A DNA stretch of 64,000 nt, taken from NCBI GenBank assembly GCA_026388185.1, contig JAPLKG010000014.1:62001-126000 (forward strand). The letters run 5' to 3'. Shown here one piece after another: positions 16,549-24,349 of this stretch (positions within the stretch are counted from its first letter, which is position 1; every line of letters starts with the position of its first letter). This DNA is from Candidatus Eisenbacteria bacterium. GTDB taxonomy: Bacteria; Eisenbacteria; RBG-16-71-46; JAFGJU01. Below the pieces are notes generated by a model. It saw nothing but the letters and a program-made list of their open reading frames with translations. It was not told where the DNA came from and searched no databases. A program made the translations under genes and the position numbers.

Positions 16549-17397
16549 ATGAGATTGAGGAAGTCACAAGCCTATTATGCAAAAGTGAAGAGGGATAAGT
16601 TTGATCTTTGCAATATTTGCAGGAAGCAGGCTTCTCTCTCTTGGGACCATGTGCCACCCCGCGGTGGCATAGAAGTTACTCCCGTCGAGCAAGAAACGAT
16701 CTTGCAGCGTCTTACTGGCAAAGAAAACGAGAAGATTGTACGGATATCTCAAAATGGAGTGAAGTTTCGAACGATATGCGATGGTTGTAATAACACTCTC
16801 CTTGGTCGCAAGTATGATCCAGTGCTCAACGACTTTGCTCTCGGAGTTGGCAGGTTTCTTAACGCTACACTTGAGATCACGCCAATCATTAAGTACGAAA
16901 CAAGACCCAATCTTTTGATTAGGGCCATCGTTGGGCATCTCCTAGCAGCAAAAGGCTATTTTGAAAACACAACGATAGATGAGAAGTTGCGCAACTTTAT
17001 CCTTGATGAGTCTGCTGATTTTCCCGATAATTTAAGAATATTCTACTGGGTTTATCCATATCCTTATGTTGTTGTCATTCGAGACGTTGTTATGCCCGCT
17101 GTACGCGGCAATTTCGGGACAAAGAGCTGTTTCAGTATTCTAAAATATTTTCCAATTGCGTATTTGGTCTGTGATCTTGCTCATTATGAGGGATTGGACG
17201 ATCTCACTTTCTATTATGATGAGAACTCCTCTAAACTAGTAAATATTCCAATAAAGCTGAGACAAGTCAAACATCCTGAGTGGCCAGAACTTGTTGACGA
17301 TACAAATTTTATGGTCGGTGGGCAGAGCTTCAAGAGCTCACTATTTGCCACACCAAGATCAATACTGGCTAACAAGACAAATGCAGCCGACCGCTAA
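16549..17397 (+). CDS. HNH-like Cys-rich protein, low G+C
   Basis: A 282-residue protein. The N-terminal zinc-ribbon/HNH-like region is CNIC (about 21-24), then SLSWDHVPPRG (a His in the DH motif), and CDGCNNTLLGRKYDP (about 77-91). This matches the Cys/Asp-His/Cys-Cys arrangement of HNH endonuclease folds with structural zinc. The remaining 190 residues match nothing I recognise. Codon use is clearly A/T-richer than in the flanking genes, which is a sign of recent acquisition from another host. It is the sole gene of its cassette. Nuclease activity is an inference from the motif alone. Confidence 0.55.
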   Translation: MRLRKSQAYYAKVKRDKFDLCNICRKQASLSWDHVPPRGGIEVTPVEQETILQRLTGKENEKIVRISQNGVKFRTICDGCNNTLLGRKYDPVLNDFALGVGRFLNATLEITPIIKYETRPNLLIRAIVGHLLAAKGYFENTTIDEKLRNFILDESADFPDNLRIFYWVYPYPYVVVIRDVVMPAVRGNFGTKSCFSILKYFPIAYLVCDLAHYEGLDDLTFYYDENSSKLVNIPIKLRQVKHPEWPELVDDTNFMVGGQSFKSSLFATPRSILANKTNAADR

Positions 17398-17425
17398 CCG
17401 CGGCGGCTGATTTGCGGCGTTGGGC
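17367..17425 (+). other. attC site 3
   Basis: R'' GGCTAAC (17367-17373) and R' GTTGGGC (17419-17425). The arms CAAATgCAGCCGaCCGC and GCGGCGGCTGATTTG pair around a TAACC loop. It overlaps the end of the HNH-like gene. Confidence 0.85.
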
Positions 17426-17459
17426 GGCAGCATCTGACGACTCCTGAAGGGCTTGCACA

Positions 17460-18017
17460 GTGGGTAACGAAAATGATGTTTTTGAGTGGCGGCGATTTGG
17501 ACATTGGCGGTCCAGCGCAGCGAAGGCCCGTTTCTCAGCCTATGTGCTTTGGCATATGCGAAGCGATTCGCGGCTTGTCGAGATGGCACGCGAATGCGGT
17601 CATTTGGGCGGTGATTTCGAGCTTGGAATACTGGAAGCGTTTCGCCGCGAGAGCGCTGTCGCGCTTGAACTCGTCGTCAAAGCCGTAATTGCAAATACGC
17701 TCCAAGCAAGAGCAGTCGATTCCGCAACCGAAGACGTTCCTGCAACACATGACCTACCGAAACTCTGGAAACAAGCCAACCTTCCCGACCTACCACGCGA
17801 AGATCGCTATCGCCTTCAACTTGTGAAGTCAGTGCTAATGTGGTCTGGTAGATACGCTACACCTCGTACCGTCAAAGCTTGGAAAGAAGAAAACAAAGCC
17901 TTCGACGCACTGGAGGAGCCACCAGCGAATGCGGGCAAATTCATATTCCGAACACCTGTCACTATCGGCTGGGTCGAATTTGATCGGCTATACCAAATTG
18001 CTCACGGCTTTCTCTGA
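17460..18017 (+). CDS. HEPN-like protein, unknown function
   Basis: A 185-residue, mostly helical protein starting at GTG. The middle stretch ALELVVKAVIANTLQ, followed by THDLPKLWKQANLP, resembles HEPN/AbiV-type helical domains, where an HDLxxLW turn recurs. No classical RxxxxxH catalytic motif is obvious. It is the single gene of its cassette. HEPN proteins serve in toxin-antitoxin and anti-phage systems, often as RNases, but this one may be inactive or only HEPN-like. Confidence 0.45.
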   Translation: MGNENDVFEWRRFGHWRSSAAKARFSAYVLWHMRSDSRLVEMARECGHLGGDFELGILEAFRRESAVALELVVKAVIANTLQARAVDSATEDVPATHDLPKLWKQANLPDLPREDRYRLQLVKSVLMWSGRYATPRTVKAWKEENKAFDALEEPPANAGKFIFRTPVTIGWVEFDRLYQIAHGFL

Positions 18018-18052
18018 TGACATGCGAAAAACATTGCGCCTTGCAATATGCC

Positions 18053-18119
18053 GCCCAACCCATCAATCCACCGGACCTGCGCGAAAAGCCGCGCAGGCCG
18101 GTGATTTCAAACGTTATCT
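18053..18119 (+). other. attC site 4
   Basis: R'' GCCCAAC (18053-18059); R' GTTATCT (18113-18119). The arms AATcCACCGGaCCTGCGCG and CGCGCAGGCCGGTGATT pair almost perfectly, apart from the two extra left-arm bases. Confidence 0.85.
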
Positions 18120-18133
18120 CGGTGAGATTTCGC

Positions 18134-18162
18134 TTGACACGTATGTATTGTTGATGCATATT
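18134..18162 (+). promoter_or_regulatory. Sigma70-type promoter of vapBC, leaderless
   Basis: TTGACA at 18134-18139, a 17-base spacer, and CATATT at 18157-18162. The vapB ATG at 18170 falls at the predicted transcription start, so the mRNA would be leaderless. Confidence 0.6.
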
Positions 18163-18169
18163 AATCTGC

Positions 18170-18370
18170 ATGAGAACTACACTCAACATAGATGGTGGGC
18201 TTCTCCGCGAGGCCGCCAAACTTACTGGTGTTAGCGAGAAAACGTCTCTTGTCCGCATGGGATTGGAGGCGCTGATAGCGATGGCCAGTGCTCGCCGGCT
18301 TGCGAAACTTGGGGGGACAGAGAGGGATTTGAGGTCGGCCCGTAGGCGACGGGCGCGAGTTGTCGCATGA
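18170..18370 (+). CDS. vapB: VapB-type antitoxin (ribbon-helix-helix)
   Basis: A 66-residue protein. MRTTLNIDGGLLREAAKLTGVSEKTSLVRMGLEAL is the typical MRTTLxIDxxLLxxA ribbon-helix-helix DNA-binding start of VapB/DUF2191 antitoxins, followed by a basic C-terminal tail that should cap the toxin. Its TGA overlaps the vapC ATG by four bases. It binds and neutralises VapC and probably represses the promoter directly upstream. Confidence 0.82.
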   Translation: MRTTLNIDGGLLREAAKLTGVSEKTSLVRMGLEALIAMASARRLAKLGGTERDLRSARRRRARVVA

Positions 18371-18729
18371 TACTGGTGGATACGTCAGTATGGGTAGAAC
18401 ACCTTCGTGCGGGAAACGAGCATTTAGGGGTCCTCCTGCTGAAGGGTCAGGTTGTCACCCATCCCTTTGTGATAGGCGAGTTGGCGTGCGGTAATCTGCG
18501 TAATCGTGGGGAGATACTAAGGCTCTTGGCGGCATTACCTCGAGTCCCGGTTGCTGAGCACGAGGAGGTTGTGCGTTTTGTGGCTTCCAGGCGGCTTTAC
18601 TCCCGTGATCTGGGGTGGGTGGATATTCATTTGCTTGCTTCAGCTCTGCTTGCCGGCTGCGGTTTGTGGACTCTCGATGAGGCACTGAAACGGGCAGTCT
18701 TGCATCTGAAGTTACCGGCATACCATTGA
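18367..18729 (+). CDS. vapC: VapC-type PIN-domain toxin
   Basis: A 120-residue PIN ribonuclease. The acidic quartet for Mg2+/Mn2+ is intact: D5 (ILVDTS), E38 (IGELACG), D86 (WVDIHLLASA) and D104 (TLDEAL). VapC toxins cleave tRNA or rRNA when free of VapB. It is translationally coupled to vapB through an ATGA overlap. The pair fills one cassette closed by attC 18734-18797. Confidence 0.88.
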   Translation: MILVDTSVWVEHLRAGNEHLGVLLLKGQVVTHPFVIGELACGNLRNRGEILRLLAALPRVPVAEHEEVVRFVASRRLYSRDLGWVDIHLLASALLAGCGLWTLDEALKRAVLHLKLPAYH

Positions 18730-18733
18730 GACA

Positions 18734-18797
18734 AGATAACAGGCCGTTGGAGCCGACGTCGTGCTTCGCGTGCCGCGGCTCATCGGCAGCGTTCGAC
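18734..18797 (+). other. attC site 5
   Basis: R'' AGATAAC (18734-18740); R' GTTCGAC (18791-18797). The arms GCCGTTGGAGCCG and CGGCTCATCGGC pair, with one extra G on the left. Confidence 0.7.
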
Positions 18798-18826
18798 GAA
18801 CAAGAAGCATAAAGGTGGACTGAACC

Positions 18827-19687
18827 ATGTCAACTCGTCAGGCAGACCTACCGCCTAGCGTTCTTTTTGTGTCTAAGCTTAACACGCGAACCGATCTCAA
18901 CGCAGGTCAAGAAGACTCTGGAATCGACGAACTGGCTGCCAGTATTGGAGAAAATGGGTTACTGCAACCTATCACCGTTCGACCAGTTTCCGGAGGGCGT
19001 TATGAAGTCGTTATCGGTCAGCGTCGCTTCCTGGCCTGTAAGAGGGCGGGGCTTGGCAGCATTCCCTGTCTAGTACGTGATGACCTCGCCGACGCCGACG
19101 CGGTGACTATCTCGCTCGTGGAGAACGTCCACCGAGCTGACATGAGTCCCCTTGACAAAGCGCGCGCTCTTAAGTCGCTATACGATCGTCACGACTCATA
19201 CGAGAAAGTGGCCAAGGAGACCTCGTGGTCCACCAAGACAATCCGAAAGTACATGAGCCTTCTGGACCTGCCTCGGGACTTGCAGCAGAGAATTGGTACT
19301 TCTGACGGTCCCTCTGGCGTCGGCGCACTTGCACGTCTCGCCAGAACTTTCTCGGGTCAGCAAGCGAGTGACGTGTACGAGAGGATAGCTGGCTTCAGGC
19401 AGCCTATACAGGAGGAAATCCTGAAGCGGAGCGGCGGCGACATCCTCAAGGTAGACGAGCTAGTCGAAGAGGCCATGGAAGGCGCCTTTGATACACGCAT
19501 ATGCGGAGGCCGTTTCAAATGCGAGGTAATCCGCGACCTTCTTGAGGGGCAAATCACCCGCGGAGATTTCGAGGACCTAGTAAAGGAAGTTGCCCAAAAC
19601 GTCGGTTCTGATGTCAAGAGGGGCGCTCTTCGAGAGGCTGCGCGCAGCTTCTGGAAAGCCCTCGCCTCTGGAAAATCCAAACCTTGA
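18827..19687 (+). CDS. ParB/RepB-like nuclease-domain protein
   Basis: A 286-residue protein. The N-terminal ParB domain has the C-motif-like GQRRFLACKRAG at about residues 63-74 (GERR in chromosomal ParB) and ENVHRADMSPLDKARAL at about 97-113, followed by a helix-turn-helix (YEKVAKETSWSTKTIRKYMSLLDLP). The C-terminal ~100 residues are unknown. True ParB partners (ParA, parS) are not beside it, so a plasmid-partition role is unlikely. Cassette-borne ParB-like CTPase/nuclease proteins occur in defence and phage contexts. It is the sole gene of its cassette. Confidence 0.78.
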   Translation: MSTRQADLPPSVLFVSKLNTRTDLNAGQEDSGIDELAASIGENGLLQPITVRPVSGGRYEVVIGQRRFLACKRAGLGSIPCLVRDDLADADAVTISLVENVHRADMSPLDKARALKSLYDRHDSYEKVAKETSWSTKTIRKYMSLLDLPRDLQQRIGTSDGPSGVGALARLARTFSGQQASDVYERIAGFRQPIQEEILKRSGGDILKVDELVEEAMEGAFDTRICGGRFKCEVIRDLLEGQITRGDFEDLVKEVAQNVGSDVKRGALREAARSFWKALASGKSKP

Positions 19688-19691
19688 GTTC

Positions 19692-19750
19692 GCCGAACCA
19701 GCGGCTGGAGCGGACGGAGAAACCCCCGCCGCTCACCCGCAGCGTTCGAG
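19692..19750 (+). other. attC site 6
   Basis: R'' GCCGAAC (19692-19698); R' GTTCGAG (19744-19750). The arms GCGGCTGgAGCGGaCGG and CCGCCGCTCACCCGC pair, with the recurrent extra g and a. Confidence 0.75.
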
Positions 19751-19768
19751 CCAACAAGGAGACCGAGC

Positions 19769-20200
19769 ATGAAGAGGTCACAGCATCACACCGCATGGGC
19801 TGGTGCACTCGCCGTCGCGGCTGAGCTCTCGCGGCGCGGTTATGACGCCTCAATCACGCTCGGCAATACGCCGGCCCTTGATCTCCTGTGCTCATCACCT
19901 GCTGGCGAGCCGTTCAAGGTTCAGGTCAAGAGTTTGACTGCGCCAAACTGGGTGCTGATCCGAAAGGACATGCTTGAGCCACCGGTGCAGAAGAAGCTCT
20001 TCTTCGCCGTAGTGTTGGTCCCTGCCGAAGACGACAGGCCATTCGAGTACCACCTGCTGACGCACGCCGAGGTCTGCGCGCTACGGAAGGAGCAGCGTAC
20101 GGTCAGGAAGGACGGTCGGCCGTACAAGCCGGGTATGGATGGCCTTTCGTGGGGCCAGGTGAAGCCGCACGCTGGCGGGTGGCACAAGCTACCCGAGTAG
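19769..20200 (+). CDS. PD-(D/E)XK-like putative nuclease
   Basis: A 143-residue protein. The fold core is suggested by AAELSRRGYDASITLG (helix and strand), then PALDLLCS, and FKVQVKSL, giving the D...QVK arrangement of restriction endonuclease-like enzymes and DUF4365-type proteins. The C-terminal half has no recognised motif. It is a single-gene cassette between two attC sites. Catalytic activity is an inference. Confidence 0.55.
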   Translation: MKRSQHHTAWAGALAVAAELSRRGYDASITLGNTPALDLLCSSPAGEPFKVQVKSLTAPNWVLIRKDMLEPPVQKKLFFAVVLVPAEDDRPFEYHLLTHAEVCALRKEQRTVRKDGRPYKPGMDGLSWGQVKPHAGGWHKLPE

Positions 20201-20209
20201 CACTTGTGG

Positions 20210-20297
20210 CTCGAACAACGGGATGCAGCTGACGGCACAGAGGTCGTAGGCGAAACTGAAAGCCAGTGCGCCGCAGCTGATCCCGCACACGTTATGT
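20210..20297 (+). other. attC site 7
   Basis: R'' CTCGAAC (20210-20216); R' GTTATGT (20291-20297). The arms CGGGATgCAGCTGaCGGC and GCCGCAGCTGATCCCG pair, with the characteristic extra g and a. Confidence 0.78.
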
Positions 20298-20332
20298 GTC
20301 CTGGCGCACCCTAAATCGCTTCGTGGTGCTAG

Positions 20333-21262
20333 ATGGAAACGATTTCAGACCTAGAGCAGCACATTCGAGACTTTATTAACAGCCCCCGCAAGCAGTATGC
20401 ACTTCTGCAAAGTCAAGCTGCGTGGAACATGCTTTGTAGCTGTCTTGACCTGATTGGTGATACGGGACTGGCTCTTGATGCATACGTGAAGCATGAGGAA
20501 GCAGAAAATTACGGTGGGAAGTATCTGCTCATATACGGCGTCCTTCAAGCGTTGTTCCTTCAGCAGGATGCAGTGGAGAATCTCTGCGAGGCCCTGAAGC
20601 TTGATTACACACCGGACCCACTACTTAACGAGATTCGAGAAATTAGGAACGACAGCACAGGCCATCCTACAAAAAGAGGTGGCGGACAAGGCCGAACCTT
20701 CAACTTCATATCGAGGATCAGCTTGAGTAAAGTAGGTTTCGACCTTATGAAAACTTACCCAGAAGACCGAACGCCTTTCTTTCAGCATGTCAGTATCCCG
20801 TCGCTCGTTGCGAGACAGCGAGAAATTCTCCAGAGAACCCTTTCCGCAGTGGTGGACAAATTGCAGAACGAAGACACAGAGCACAGAGAACAATTTAGAG
20901 CTGAAAAGCTCCAAAACCTCTTTCTCTCCACGGGCTACTACTTCCAGAAAATGCTAGAGGCTATACGCGGTGGCCCTGCCGTGTTTGGCACTGCCCATAT
21001 AAAACTCATCGCAGAAATAATCGACGCGTTCAAGAGCGCTCTCACGAAACGAGGGGAACTAGAGGCGTGCGACACCGTCACATACTTCCTAAATCTGCTT
21101 GAGTACCCTATGGGGGAACTGACTACATACTTCAATTCACCAGATCAACCACGCCTGAACGAGAAGAGTGCATGCATCTTCGTTTTTTTTGTCGAGAAGC
21201 ATGTCGATGAACTAAGGAGAATAGCGCGGGAAATGGACGAAATCTACGAATCCAAGCCTTGA
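20333..21262 (+). CDS. HEPN-domain protein with intact RNase motif
   Basis: A 309-residue helical protein. IREIRNDSTGHPTKR places R105 and H111 in the R-N-x(4)-H pattern of HEPN ribonuclease active sites. The N-terminal 100 residues are helical with hydrophobic pairs (LALDAYVKHEEAENYG, LQALFLQQDAVENLC) typical of this group. The C-terminal 190 residues are unknown. HEPN proteins act as RNA-cleaving toxins or abortive-infection effectors. It is a single gene in its cassette, with no adjacent MNT-type antitoxin. Confidence 0.62.
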   Translation: METISDLEQHIRDFINSPRKQYALLQSQAAWNMLCSCLDLIGDTGLALDAYVKHEEAENYGGKYLLIYGVLQALFLQQDAVENLCEALKLDYTPDPLLNEIREIRNDSTGHPTKRGGGQGRTFNFISRISLSKVGFDLMKTYPEDRTPFFQHVSIPSLVARQREILQRTLSAVVDKLQNEDTEHREQFRAEKLQNLFLSTGYYFQKMLEAIRGGPAVFGTAHIKLIAEIIDAFKSALTKRGELEACDTVTYFLNLLEYPMGELTTYFNSPDQPRLNEKSACIFVFFVEKHVDELRRIAREMDEIYESKP

Positions 21263-21269
21263 CACGACC

Positions 21270-21357
21270 ACATAACAAAGCAGTAGAGCCGATCGCCTCC
21301 AGCGTCCGCTCGTTCCTCGCTCCCGCTTCCGGCGGCGGCTCACCGTTGGCGTTAGGT
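21270..21357 (+). other. attC site 8
   Basis: R'' ACATAAC (21270-21276); R' GTTAGGT (21351-21357), full consensus. The arms AGAGCCGaTCGCC and GGCGGCGGCTC pair, and a second near-palindrome lies in the loop. Confidence 0.8.
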
Positions 21358-21391
21358 GCACAGGGGCTGCGCGCTAATACATATAATAATA

Positions 21392-21419
21392 TTGCTTTGT
21401 TGCCATATTCTGCTATACT
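21392..21419 (+). promoter_or_regulatory. Promoter of the brnTA module, leaderless
   Basis: TTGCTT at 21392-21397, a 16-base spacer, and TATACT at 21414-21419. The brnT ATG begins at 21426, where transcription should start. Confidence 0.55.
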
Positions 21420-21425
21420 GGATGT

Positions 21426-21716
21426 ATGAAGGCTGCGCGCTTCGAGTTGGACGAGGATAAGGACAGAGAGAACCAGGCCAAACACGGCGTCCCCTTCCGT
21501 CTGGCACAGCAGGCCTTTCTGGACGCACGTCGTGTTGTTCTGGAGGATGTCAGCCACAGTGTTGGAGAAGCTCGTCACTACTGCATCGGGCAAGTCAGGG
21601 GTGCAATCCTGACGGTTAGATTCACTTATCGCCGCGATGTAATTCGCATCTTTGGAACCGGATATTGGAGGAGAGGAAAGAGGATCTATGAGGAACAAAA
21701 TAAGATACACAGATGA
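21426..21716 (+). CDS. brnT: BrnT-type toxin
   Basis: A 96-residue RelE-fold ribonuclease toxin. It begins with the BrnT signature FELDEDKDRENQAKHGVPF (W/F-D-x-x-K-x-x-x-N-x-x-K-H-G) and ends with RRDVIRIFGTGYWRRGKRIYEE, close to the family's R-I-I-S-A-R-x-A-x-x-x-E-R-x-x-Y ending. The ISAR part is altered to FGTGYW. It is the first gene of a two-gene cassette. The toxin precedes the antitoxin, as is usual for BrnTA. Confidence 0.8.
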   Translation: MKAARFELDEDKDRENQAKHGVPFRLAQQAFLDARRVVLEDVSHSVGEARHYCIGQVRGAILTVRFTYRRDVIRIFGTGYWRRGKRIYEEQNKIHR

Positions 21717-21966
21717 GCGACTGGGTGAAGTTCAGCTTGTGAAGGATTTTCTTCCTCCGCCAGAGCAATTGGTGTTGAGGGAAGATACCGTTAAGGTGAC
21801 GATTTCGCTGAGTCGGTCGAGCGTCGAGTTTTTCAAGAGTGTTGCGAAGCAGCGGCGTACGCAGTATCAGAAGATGATTCGCCACCTGCTCGACCTGTAT
21901 GTGACCCAGTTCAGACAAAGGCCCCTAACAGGGCGCTCCACCAGACGTGCTAACGCGCGCAGGTAA
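21688..21966 (+). CDS. brnA: BrnA-like antitoxin (ribbon-helix-helix / CopG type)
   Basis: A 92-residue protein. The block VKVTISLSRSSVEFFKSVAKQRRTQYQKMIRHLLDLYV is a ribbon-helix-helix DNA-binding domain. It starts at 21688, inside the last codons of brnT (29-base overlap), with a GAGGAGAGGAAAGAGG purine tract upstream. It should neutralise BrnT and autorepress the promoter at 21392-21419. The last ~14 codons run into the degraded attC at 21923. Confidence 0.75.
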   Translation: MRNKIRYTDERLGEVQLVKDFLPPPEQLVLREDTVKVTISLSRSSVEFFKSVAKQRRTQYQKMIRHLLDLYVTQFRQRPLTGRSTRRANARR

Positions 21967-21981
21967 GCGCCATCGGCAGGG
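21923..21981 (+). other. attC site 9 (degraded R')
   Basis: R'' CCCTAAC at 21923-21929 is good. The outer arms GGCGCT and AGCGCC pair, but the expected GTTAGGC is GGCAGGG (21975-21981). It is probably no longer recombinogenic. Confidence 0.5.
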
Positions 21982-21996
21982 AGCATGGAGGAGTGA

Positions 21997-22584
21997 GTGC
22001 CGAAGAAGCGTAACCAGATTCCAGCGACAGTTCGGAAGGCTGTCTTGAAGGAGTTCAACCACCGGTGTGCCGTTTGTGGCGCGGACAGGCCACACCTCCA
22101 CCACATCGATCAGGATCGCTCTAATAACGACCCGAGGAATCTCGTTCCCCTCTGCCCGAACTGTCATCTCAGCGACCAGCATGATGCCTCCAATGCCATT
22201 CCGCGCGCGAAACTTCGCCTTTTCAGGCATTACAAGCATCGCCACATTCTCAAGCCGCAGTTCAACCCGGTGTTTCGCCGCTTGGCCTTCTTGTCGTCAA
22301 TTGACGATGCCGCCGATGTGCGTACGCTCCAGGAGAATGTGAGGGAGCTGGTTGCCTTGGCCCGGAGCCTAGCCATGGGCGAGTTCTACGCTGATTCACT
22401 CGGAAAGTTGCTTGATCGGCCGAAGCACCCGTGGATTGCTGTCATTGGCGACCCTGAGTCTGAGGCCCGATGGGCCGCTCAATCTCGCGAGGACGACCGT
22501 CAGTACCGCGAGCAGCTGCGCCGTGCGGGACCTGCCGCCGAGGCGCTCGTGATAGAGATGCTTGAGTATCAAGTGTGGTCTTAA
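21997..22584 (+). CDS. HNH endonuclease
   Basis: A 195-residue protein starting at GTG after GGAGGAG. A classical HNH nuclease core occupies residues 20-60: CAVCGADRPHLHHIDQD, then NNDPRNLVPLCPNCHLSD. The zinc-binding cysteines, catalytic HH and asparagine are all present. The C-terminal 130 residues are helical and unrecognised. HNH proteins of this type act in restriction or anti-phage defence. It is a single-gene cassette. The downstream attC keeps only its left half (CCCTAAC at about 22600, then TTGAGACGGaCGG). Confidence 0.8.
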   Translation: MPKKRNQIPATVRKAVLKEFNHRCAVCGADRPHLHHIDQDRSNNDPRNLVPLCPNCHLSDQHDASNAIPRAKLRLFRHYKHRHILKPQFNPVFRRLAFLSSIDDAADVRTLQENVRELVALARSLAMGEFYADSLGKLLDRPKHPWIAVIGDPESEARWAAQSREDDRQYREQLRRAGPAAEALVIEMLEYQVWS

Positions 22585-22659
22585 CTGGACAGATATGCTC
22601 CCTAACAAGTGGCTTGAGACGGACGGATGCTGCGGCGTCGATCTGGAGTAGCACAGACC

Positions 22660-23421
22660 ATGTCCAGCAACTCAGAAGATCTTCTGAAGCCAGAGTGGAT
22701 CGGCACATACAACACTGAGCTTGATGCACTTTGGTCTCAGGCTGTTCAGCTCAATTCCTGCCTCTACCTCCTTGAGAAGATCGCACGTTTTCCCTTCAAT
22801 GTATTCATGTTCCGGGGCCACCTCTGTTGGACTCTAATAGCGGGCACCCTCTATGAGACTTGTCTCATGGCTATCTGGAGAATCGCTGTCGACACCGGGG
22901 CAGATGTCCTCACGTTGCGATCGTTCAAGAACGAGCTCATGCAGAATGCCCAAGACGGCGCCAAGCTGCTGATTGCTGATCGTATCAAGTCAGTCGATTT
23001 CGACAACCGTGTCGTGACCGTTGAACGAAGCGTCCGACAACTGAGGAGGGACTGGCTGGCTCACCTGATTAGAGAGGTTGCGTCTGTGGCACAGGCTGAA
23101 GGAAAAGGAATGCCCATCATACCGGTCGACCGGCTCAAGCTCGTACGCGACGCGATCAACGATCTTATTACCGCACTCAGCTTCGACGCCGGCAGAGCTT
23201 TCACCTACTTGCCATACAGCGAAAATGTGATCCATCCTATTGGAACGGACCCACGTTCGGATATCGAGAAGATTCTTGACCATCTTGTAGAAAGCAGTCC
23301 TGTCTTTTCCATGCCAGAAGAACAGCCTGACTATTGGCGGCACGCACGGAAGTCGTTTACTGAGCAGGAACTCACGCGGTACAATGAGTATCGTACCAGG
23401 CTAGGTCGATCTCCGGCTTAG
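22660..23421 (+). CDS. HEPN/AbiU2-like helical protein
   Basis: A 253-residue helical protein. The segment LRRDWLAHLI (R130 to H135) gives the R-x4-H HEPN/AbiU2-type signature, with preceding helices (FMFRGHLCWTLIAGTLYETCLMAIWRI) that match AbiU2-like proteins. A likely abortive-infection or RNase-like role is inferred from the family only. The start at 22660 is chosen because upstream codons run through the truncated attC. It is a single-gene cassette closed by attC 23429-23557. Confidence 0.55.
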   Translation: MSSNSEDLLKPEWIGTYNTELDALWSQAVQLNSCLYLLEKIARFPFNVFMFRGHLCWTLIAGTLYETCLMAIWRIAVDTGADVLTLRSFKNELMQNAQDGAKLLIADRIKSVDFDNRVVTVERSVRQLRRDWLAHLIREVASVAQAEGKGMPIIPVDRLKLVRDAINDLITALSFDAGRAFTYLPYSENVIHPIGTDPRSDIEKILDHLVESSPVFSMPEEQPDYWRHARKSFTEQELTRYNEYRTRLGRSPA

Positions 23422-23428
23422 CAGCTAC

Positions 23429-23557
23429 GTCTAACTCTCGCTGCAGCGGACAGCGGAGAGGGGAAGCCCCCGCGCATTCCATGAGCGCCACTTACTGGAA
23501 CGACGATGAGTGAACCCTTCAGCCTTTTCCCCGCTGCCGCTGAGCTTATCGTTAGGT
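23429..23557 (+). other. attC site 10
   Basis: R'' GTCTAAC (23429-23435) and R' GTTAGGT (23551-23557), both full consensus. The arms GCTgCAGCGGaCAGCGG and CCGCTGCCGCTGAGC pair. It has a long variable terminal structure, 129 bp overall. Confidence 0.88.
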
Positions 23558-23579
23558 GATCAGATACACGGAGGAAGAG

Positions 23580-24212
23580 ATGCACGAAGTATCTTCATTC
23601 TTTCGAGATTTTGCCCCGTTTCTTGCGGCCCTTGGCACGTTCCTGATCGGGCTAGGCGCTGTCATCCGCGCACTTCGAGACCGGAGAAAGAGGAGGCGTG
23701 AGCCAATGTCAAAGCCGAAATTCATCGAAAAGACCATGTGGATTCTTGGAATCATATTCATTTGCGTCTCGGTTGCTCTTTTTGCTGTCTGGGCAGCAGA
23801 ACTGAAATCGCAACCCAAGAATGTTGCGCTCACCACTGCCGCCTGGAACGCATTCAATGCCGGAAACTATCCTTTGGCCATATCAAAAGCACGGGAATGT
23901 ATTGACGAATTCCGAGGAGCTGCCGATCGCCAACAGGCCAAACTTGAAAAACAGAAAGTCTCTTCTCCATCTGAAGGTAGGGTTGGGCAGACCGAAAGGC
24001 AGAAGATCTTAGCCCGTGGCCCACTCAACGATGCCGCCACCTGCTACTATGTCATTGGCAGGTCTGCAGAATATCTGAATAAGCTTGATCTCGCCAAGGA
24101 AGCCTATGAGAACGCAACCCGCTATACATACGCTCGCACATGGGATCCGGCAGGACAATTGTTTTGGTCTCCGGCAGAAGCGGCAAGTGATCGTTTGGCG
24201 GGTCTAAAGTGA
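23580..24212 (+). CDS. Two-TM protein with TPR-like soluble domain
   Basis: A 210-residue protein with a hydrophobic segment at about residues 10-30, a basic loop (RDRRKRRREP), a second hydrophobic segment at about 53-75, and then a soluble helical part. Segments such as AWNAFNAGNYPLAISKARECIDEF and YLNKLDLAKEAYENATRY look like TPR helices. A GGAGGAAGAG ribosome-binding site directly before the ATG at 23580 fixes the start. The function is unknown. It is a single-gene cassette. Confidence 0.55.
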   Translation: MHEVSSFFRDFAPFLAALGTFLIGLGAVIRALRDRRKRRREPMSKPKFIEKTMWILGIIFICVSVALFAVWAAELKSQPKNVALTTAAWNAFNAGNYPLAISKARECIDEFRGAADRQQAKLEKQKVSSPSEGRVGQTERQKILARGPLNDAATCYYVIGRSAEYLNKLDLAKEAYENATRYTYARTWDPAGQLFWSPAEAASDRLAGLK

Positions 24213-24237
24213 TTCTCGAGCGCTTCTATGTGCTCTC

Positions 24238-24302
24238 AGCTAACCCGCCCATGGACCTGACGAGCGGCCCGGCTGCCCGCAGGTGATGGACATTCGTTAG
24301 AC
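24238..24302 (+). other. attC site 11
   Basis: R'' AGCTAAC (24238-24244); R' GTTAGAC (24296-24302), consensus. The arms CCATGgACCTGaCG and CGCAGGTGATGG pair, with the extra g and a. Confidence 0.8.
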
Positions 24303-24349
24303 AGACAAGCTCTGTAATCGGTTCTGAAGTTGGCTATTTCGGAGATGCC

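Noticed and set aside
22600-22650. attC after the HNH gene
   Set aside because: Left half (CCCTAAC, GAGACGGaCGG) is good but the right half is not complementary; mentioned in the gene entry, not listed as a site.
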